Shown here one piece after another: positions 6,880 to 10,724 of a DNA stretch of 10,724 nt. Made by a program: the position numbers and the translations under genes. The notes beneath the pieces are model-generated. The model searched no databases, had not been told where the DNA came from, and saw only the letters and a program-made list of their open reading frames with translations. The DNA lies in contig JAGQVR010000086.1 of NCBI GenBank assembly GCA_020437875.1, forward strand, positions 1-10,724, given 5' to 3'. Position 1 is the first letter of the stretch. Each line of letters opens with the position of its first letter. The stretch is from Flavobacteriales bacterium (GTDB taxonomy: Bacteria > Bacteroidota > Bacteroidia > Flavobacteriales_F > PHOS-HE28).

Positions 6880-9204
6880 ATGAACCGGTGGCGGCGCGTG
6901 CTCCTCGGCGCGGTGGTGGCCGTCACCCTGCTGTTCACCTGGGCACGCTGGGGACCGATGGATCCCCTGTTCGACAAGCCGCGCAGCACGGTGCTGTTGG
7001 ACCGTGACGGCAACACGCTCGCAGCGACCGTGGCGCGTGATGGTCAATGGCGCATGCCGCCTGGCGACTCCGTCCCTCGGCGCTTCGAGCAATGCCTGAT
7101 CGCCTTCGAGGACCGGCACTTCCGCTCGCACCCCGGCATCCATCTTCCCTCGCTGGTGCGCGCTGCCCGGCAGAACCGCGACGCGGGAAGGGTGGTGAGC
7201 GGAGGAAGCACCATCACCATGCAGCTGGCTCGCATGGCGCGCGGTGACCGGCCCCGGACCTGGTGGAACAAGGCGGTGGAGATGGCGCTCGCGCTCCGGC
7301 TCGAGGTCCGCTACAGCAAGGATGCGATCCTTGCGCTCTACGCGGCCAATGCGCCCTTCGGGGGTAACGTGGTGGGGCTCGAGGCGGCTGCGTGGCGCTG
7401 GTACGGCAGGCCTCCGGAGCGACTGGGCTGGGCCGAATGCGCAACACTGGCCGTGCTTCCGAACGCCCCGGCACGCATCCACCCCGGGAGGAGGCGCGAT
7501 GAACTGCGCCGGAAACGCGACCGCCTGCTGAGCTACCTGCGCGATAACGGTACAATGGACAGCATGGCCTGCCAACTCGCGAAGAGCGAGCCCCTGCCCG
7601 ACCGGCCATTGCCCCTGCCGCTCAAGGCAACTCATCTGCTGACGACCCTTGAGCAACAGGGCCACAGCGGCACGCGCATCCACAGCACCATCGACGCCGC
7701 GATCCACCAACGCGTTACGGCCATCGCCGAGCGCCACGCTCCCGTACTGCGCGCGAACGAGGTGTACAATGCGGCGGTACTGGTATTGGACACACGCAGC
7801 GGCGAGGTCCTCGCCTATCTCGGCAATCTCGCATCGGCCGGGCCATCGCATGCTGGCGCAGTGGATATCATACGCGCCCGGCGCAGCACCGGCAGTTTGT
7901 TGAAGCCTTTCCTCTTCGCCGCCATGCTTCAGAGCGGTGAGTTGATGCCCGATCAGCTCGTGGCCGATCTGCCCACCCAGTACGAAGGTTTCGCGCCCCG
8001 CAACTTCGTTGATGGCTACGATGGTGCGGTGCCCGCCTCCCAGGCGCTGGCCCGTTCCCTCAACGTGCCGGCCGTGCGCGCCTTGCATCGACATGGCATC
8101 GAACGGACGCTTCATATCCTGCATGGGATGGGTCTCCATTCCATCGATGGCTCCGCTGATCATTATGGATTGTCGCTCATCGTGGGCGGAGCCGAAAGCA
8201 GCTTATGGGAACTGACCGGTGCCTACGCCTCCATGGCGCGTATCCTGCTGAATGAGGATGCGGAGCAGGTCCATGCACCGAAGGTGACCACCAACGAGGC
8301 GGAGCACAGGAAGCGGACAGAACGGCCACCCTTGAACCCTGCCGCGATCCACCACACCTTCCAAGCCCTGCAGAGCTTGAACCGTCCGGACCTCGAGATC
8401 GGATGGCAGCACTTTGCCGGGCAGGAACGCATCGCCTGGAAGACCGGCACAAGCTTCGGGCACCGCGATGCCTGGGCCGTCGGTGTGACCGAACGCTACA
8501 CCGTGGGCGTGTGGACGGGGAATGCGGATGGCGAAGGACGCCCCGGTCTCACCGGCTCCCTGGCCGCCGCACCGATCCTGTTCGAGGTCTTCGGAACACT
8601 ACCCGATGGCCTAGGCTTCGACCCGCCCCATGATGACCTGATGCCCATGGCCGTGTGCCGGTCCAGCGGCTTGCGCGCAAGCGTGGACTGCGTCCCCGTC
8701 GACACGATCCCCATCATCCGGGCGGCCATCCGCACTCCGCCCTGCACCTATCACCAACGTGTATTCGTTGATGCCTCCGAGACGGAACAGCTGGTTCCCG
8801 GTGCTCCTGGCCATTGGGTCAGCTGGTTCGTGCTCCCGCCCGCCATGGAGCACTATTATGCCGCCATGCATCCAGGATACCGAAGGATGCCGCCAGCACC
8901 ATCCGGGAACTCGACCAGCCCGATGGAGCTGATCTATCCGGAGAACGCTGCACGGCTTCACATCCCGATCAGATTGGACGGATCCTTCGGTCAGGTGGTC
9001 CTGCATGCGGCGCACCGCGACCCCGGAGCGGTGATCGACTGGGACCTGGATGGAGCCTACATCGGGCGGACCGCTGATGACCACAGACTTCAGGTTTCTC
9101 CGGGGCCGGGCCCGCACCGGTTAACTTTGACCGACCAGCACGGACGCACGCTCTCCGCACGATTCCAATGCGTGCGTGGATCCAACGACCGGCCCAACGA
9201 ATGA
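6880..9204 (+). CDS. pbpC: Penicillin-binding protein 1C (bifunctional transglycosylase/transpeptidase)
   Basis: A 774-residue class A PBP of the 1C type, essentially the length of E. coli PbpC. It polymerises glycan strands from lipid II and carries a transpeptidase domain, anchored in the inner membrane and facing the periplasm. The ATG at 6880 gives a short basic N-terminus followed by one membrane segment (about residues 7-21); the longer open frame from 6808 overlaps the A2M gene and is rejected. The glycosyltransferase (family 51) motifs are EDRHFRSHPG (catalytic Glu77), GGSTITMQLAR (108-118) and the NAPFGGNVVGLEAAA stretch typical of PBP1C. The transpeptidase motifs are SLLK (Ser339, Lys342), SLN (393-395) and KTG (521-523). 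After this comes a segment with three Cys (593, 604, 622) and a C-terminal BiPBP_C domain (about 685-765, IDWDLDGAYIG). It starts 4 nt after the A2M stop, which implies co-translation. No residue needed for catalysis looks missing. Confidence 0.95.
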   Translation: MNRWRRVLLGAVVAVTLLFTWARWGPMDPLFDKPRSTVLLDRDGNTLAATVARDGQWRMPPGDSVPRRFEQCLIAFEDRHFRSHPGIHLPSLVRAARQNRDAGRVVSGGSTITMQLARMARGDRPRTWWNKAVEMALALRLEVRYSKDAILALYAANAPFGGNVVGLEAAAWRWYGRPPERLGWAECATLAVLPNAPARIHPGRRRDELRRKRDRLLSYLRDNGTMDSMACQLAKSEPLPDRPLPLPLKATHLLTTLEQQGHSGTRIHSTIDAAIHQRVTAIAERHAPVLRANEVYNAAVLVLDTRSGEVLAYLGNLASAGPSHAGAVDIIRARRSTGSLLKPFLFAAMLQSGELMPDQLVADLPTQYEGFAPRNFVDGYDGAVPASQALARSLNVPAVRALHRHGIERTLHILHGMGLHSIDGSADHYGLSLIVGGAESSLWELTGAYASMARILLNEDAEQVHAPKVTTNEAEHRKRTERPPLNPAAIHHTFQALQSLNRPDLEIGWQHFAGQERIAWKTGTSFGHRDAWAVGVTERYTVGVWTGNADGEGRPGLTGSLAAAPILFEVFGTLPDGLGFDPPHDDLMPMAVCRSSGLRASVDCVPVDTIPIIRAAIRTPPCTYHQRVFVDASETEQLVPGAPGHWVSWFVLPPAMEHYYAAMHPGYRRMPPAPSGNSTSPMELIYPENAARLHIPIRLDGSFGQVVLHAAHRDPGAVIDWDLDGAYIGRTADDHRLQVSPGPGPHRLTLTDQHGRTLSARFQCVRGSNDRPNE

Positions 9205-9710
9205 ATCGAAGTCTCCTTGTCCTGGCCATGACCTGCACGGTCGCAGCGCATGCCCAGCCCGATACCCTTTGGGTCCCAACGAGTGGGGTGATGGTACCCC
9301 ATGCCGTGGCCTATGAGCCGATCAGCGACGCTCCCCAATACAAGCGGATCGGTCGCTTCGTTGCGGATACCAGCCGGATCGCGGTGAGCATGGACTACAA
9401 ACGTGGACATCCCTCCGGGGTCTACCGGGCCTATTATCCGGATGGACGGCCCTTGATATTCGCGGTCTACGGGTGGGACAGCCCGCACGGCGACTGGACC
9501 GAGTATGACGAACAGGGCAACGTATCGCTCAAAGGCCAATACCGACGTGGTCTGCGCGATGGCACCTGGGCCTTCCGGAAGGATGGCATCGTTGGTCATT
9601 ATAAGGAAGGCATGAAGCACGGTAAATGGAAGTATTACGAGAAGGGCCGCGTCACGCGGTCAGAGAAATACCGCAAGGATGAACTTGTCCGGACCCGTAC
9701 CTTCAACTGA
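9201..9710 (+). CDS. Secreted MORN_2-repeat protein
   Basis: A 169-residue protein whose ATG overlaps the pbpC stop codon in an ATGA junction, so it is translationally coupled to pbpC. This start gives a good Sec signal peptide (MNRSLLVLAMTCTVAAHA, likely cleaved before QPD); an in-frame ATG at 9168 would add 11 polar/basic residues and spoil it. The mature part has at least three to four MORN_2-type units (PSGVYRAYYPDG at 71-82, HGDWTEYDEQGN at 96-107, RDGTWAFRKDG at 119-129, KHGKWKYYEKGR at 139-150), each 'G.W..Y...G' followed by a return strand. Proteins of this look are often labelled YwqK-family antitoxin, a name not supported here, since no toxin is present and the protein is exported. 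The function is unknown; a role with the A2M/PBP1C pair is suggested only by the coupling. Confidence 0.85.
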   Translation: MNRSLLVLAMTCTVAAHAQPDTLWVPTSGVMVPHAVAYEPISDAPQYKRIGRFVADTSRIAVSMDYKRGHPSGVYRAYYPDGRPLIFAVYGWDSPHGDWTEYDEQGNVSLKGQYRRGLRDGTWAFRKDGIVGHYKEGMKHGKWKYYEKGRVTRSEKYRKDELVRTRTFN

Positions 9711-9792
9711 TCGTTAACGACCTTTCACGAACCTTCCCGCCCTCCAGAAGCAACCCGGCACGCCTTTCGCGCGTTCTACGCCACGACGAACC
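9711..9792 (+). promoter_or_regulatory. Spacer before the S41 protease gene, with 10-bp palindrome
   Basis: This 82-nt spacer begins, directly after the MORN gene stop, with the perfect palindrome TCGTTAACGA (9711-9720). There is no loop and no T-run, so an intrinsic terminator is unlikely; a dimeric regulator's operator is possible but the site is short. I found no convincing Bacteroidota promoter pair (TTTG / TAnnTTTG) and no Shine-Dalgarno sequence ahead of the ATG at 9793. The S41 gene may be read through from the upstream operon or have its own promoter here. Confidence 0.2.
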
Positions 9793-10724
9793 ATGCACCT
9801 GCGCCTCCTCACCCTCCTGCTCCCCCTCCTCACCGCCTTCGGCTCCACGGTCAAGGCCCAACAGGACAACGATCCACAGACAACGGGAAAGCTCAGCTCC
9901 CTGATGTACCACATCGATCGGATGTACGTGGATGACGTGGACAAGAACAAGCTGGTGGATGCGGCCATCGTGAGCATGCTGGCTGAACTGGACCCGCATT
10001 CCATCTACATCCCGAAGGAGGACCTCGAGGAGGTGAACGAGCCGCTCAAGGGCAACTTCGAGGGTGTTGGGATACAGTTCAACATCATCCGCGACACGAT
10101 CTACGTCGTGGATGCCATCCCGGGTGGCCCCTCTGAACGTATCGGCATTCGTGCCGGCGACCGCATCGTCTCCATCGATACCGAGAACGTGGCCGGGGTC
10201 AACTTCAAGAACACCGACGTGATGAAGCGGCTGCGGGGAAAGAAAGGCACCAAGGTGGATGTCTCCATCCTGCGGAAGGGCGAACAAACGCCGCTGGACT
10301 TCACCATCACCCGCGACCGCATCCCCATCTTCAGTGTGGAGGCGTCCTACATGGCCGAACCCACCGTGGGGTACATCAAGGTGAGCCGCTTCAGCGCCAC
10401 CACCATGAAGGAGTTCCGGGAGAAACTGACCGAGTTGAAGACCGCAGGGATGAAGGACCTCATCCTCGACCTCCAGGGCAATGGTGGCGGCTACCTGCGC
10501 ACGGCGATCGAGATGGCCGATGAATTCCTGGGAGAACGCAAGCTGGTGGTCTACACCGAAGGCCGCACCTCGCCGCGCGAGGATACCTACGCCACCAAGG
10601 ACGGCCTCTTCGAGAAGGGGCGTCTGGTGGTGCTCGTTGATGAGGGATCCGCCAGTGCCAGTGAGATCGTGAGCGGGGCCATCCAGGATTGGGACCGCGG
10701 CCTCATCGTGGGCCGCCGCAGCTT
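9793..10724 (+). CDS. S41 family carboxy-terminal processing peptidase (3' partial)
   Basis: The frame is open from the ATG at 9793 to the window edge (310 full codons). The N-terminus is a Sec signal peptide (MHLRLLTLLLPLLTAFGSTVKA, cleavage near residue 22). Next is the short N-terminal helical segment with LDPHSIYIPKEDLEE, hallmark text of Bacteroidota S41 proteases. A PDZ domain follows (about 86-162, GVGIQF...GIRAGDRIVSID), which in this family recognises substrate C-termini. The S41 catalytic core starts near 190 (VGYIKVSRFS), with DLQGNGGGYL (226-235) and the nucleophile motif GSASASE (285-291). The catalytic Lys, expected in the FGKG motif a few residues after GRRS, lies just past the window. 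It probably acts in the periplasm, degrading or trimming envelope proteins, like CtpA/Prc. The C-terminal part, and any additional domains, cannot be seen. Confidence 0.93.
   Translation, partial: MHLRLLTLLLPLLTAFGSTVKAQQDNDPQTTGKLSSLMYHIDRMYVDDVDKNKLVDAAIVSMLAELDPHSIYIPKEDLEEVNEPLKGNFEGVGIQFNIIRDTIYVVDAIPGGPSERIGIRAGDRIVSIDTENVAGVNFKNTDVMKRLRGKKGTKVDVSILRKGEQTPLDFTITRDRIPIFSVEASYMAEPTVGYIKVSRFSATTMKEFREKLTELKTAGMKDLILDLQGNGGGYLRTAIEMADEFLGERKLVVYTEGRTSPREDTYATKDGLFEKGRLVVLVDEGSASASEIVSGAIQDWDRGLIVGRRS

Noticed and set aside
6718..8163. 481-codon minus-strand open frame opposite pbpC
   Set aside because: It covers the catalytic glycosyltransferase motifs of PBP1C on the other strand and shows no domain of its own.

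Overview
The window is a dense, single-strand stretch of cell-envelope genes from a high-GC bacterium, most likely a Bacteroidota member (Flavobacteriales-like, perhaps an uncultured lineage). Three things point that way. The starts lack a recognisable Shine-Dalgarno sequence. The protein families are typical of the phylum: thrombospondin-type-3/SPOR envelope protein, very long alpha-2-macroglobulin lipoprotein, PBP1C with a Cys-bearing C-terminal region, MORN_2 protein, and an S41 protease with the LDPHS...GVGIQF signature. The proteins also align by eye with Bacteroidota versions. The assignment is from pattern recognition only.

Layout, all on the + strand. (1) Bases 1-1187 hold the 3' part of a gene for an envelope protein with calcium-binding TSP3-type repeats followed by three tandem SPOR-like modules. 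(2) Bases 1188-1289 are a 102-nt spacer with a perfect 7-bp hairpin just ahead of the next gene. (3) Bases 1290-6875 encode an 1861-residue alpha-2-macroglobulin lipoprotein with an intact CLEQ thioester and an unusual Tyr/Asp-rich insert. (4) Bases 6880-9204 encode a complete penicillin-binding protein 1C. (5) Bases 9201-9710 encode a small secreted MORN_2-repeat protein whose ATG overlaps the pbpC stop. (6) Bases 9711-9792 are a short spacer with a 10-bp palindrome. (7) Bases 9793 to the end encode an S41 carboxy-terminal processing protease, cut by the window edge just before the expected catalytic Lys.

The core is a tight A2M-pbpC-MORN unit (4-nt gap, then a 4-nt overlap), almost certainly co-transcribed. 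The A2M/PBP1C pair matches the known yfhM-pbpC partnership, in which a periplasmic protease trap is thought to guard the envelope while PBP1C repairs peptidoglycan. The flanking SPOR protein (SPOR domains bind denuded glycan) and the periplasmic S41 protease fit an envelope-maintenance neighbourhood, but their functional link is inference. There are no RNA genes, CRISPR arrays, mobile elements or broken genes that I can see. I see no clearly new system. The most unusual points are the triple SPOR protein, the Tyr/Asp insert in the A2M, and the MORN protein coupled to pbpC.
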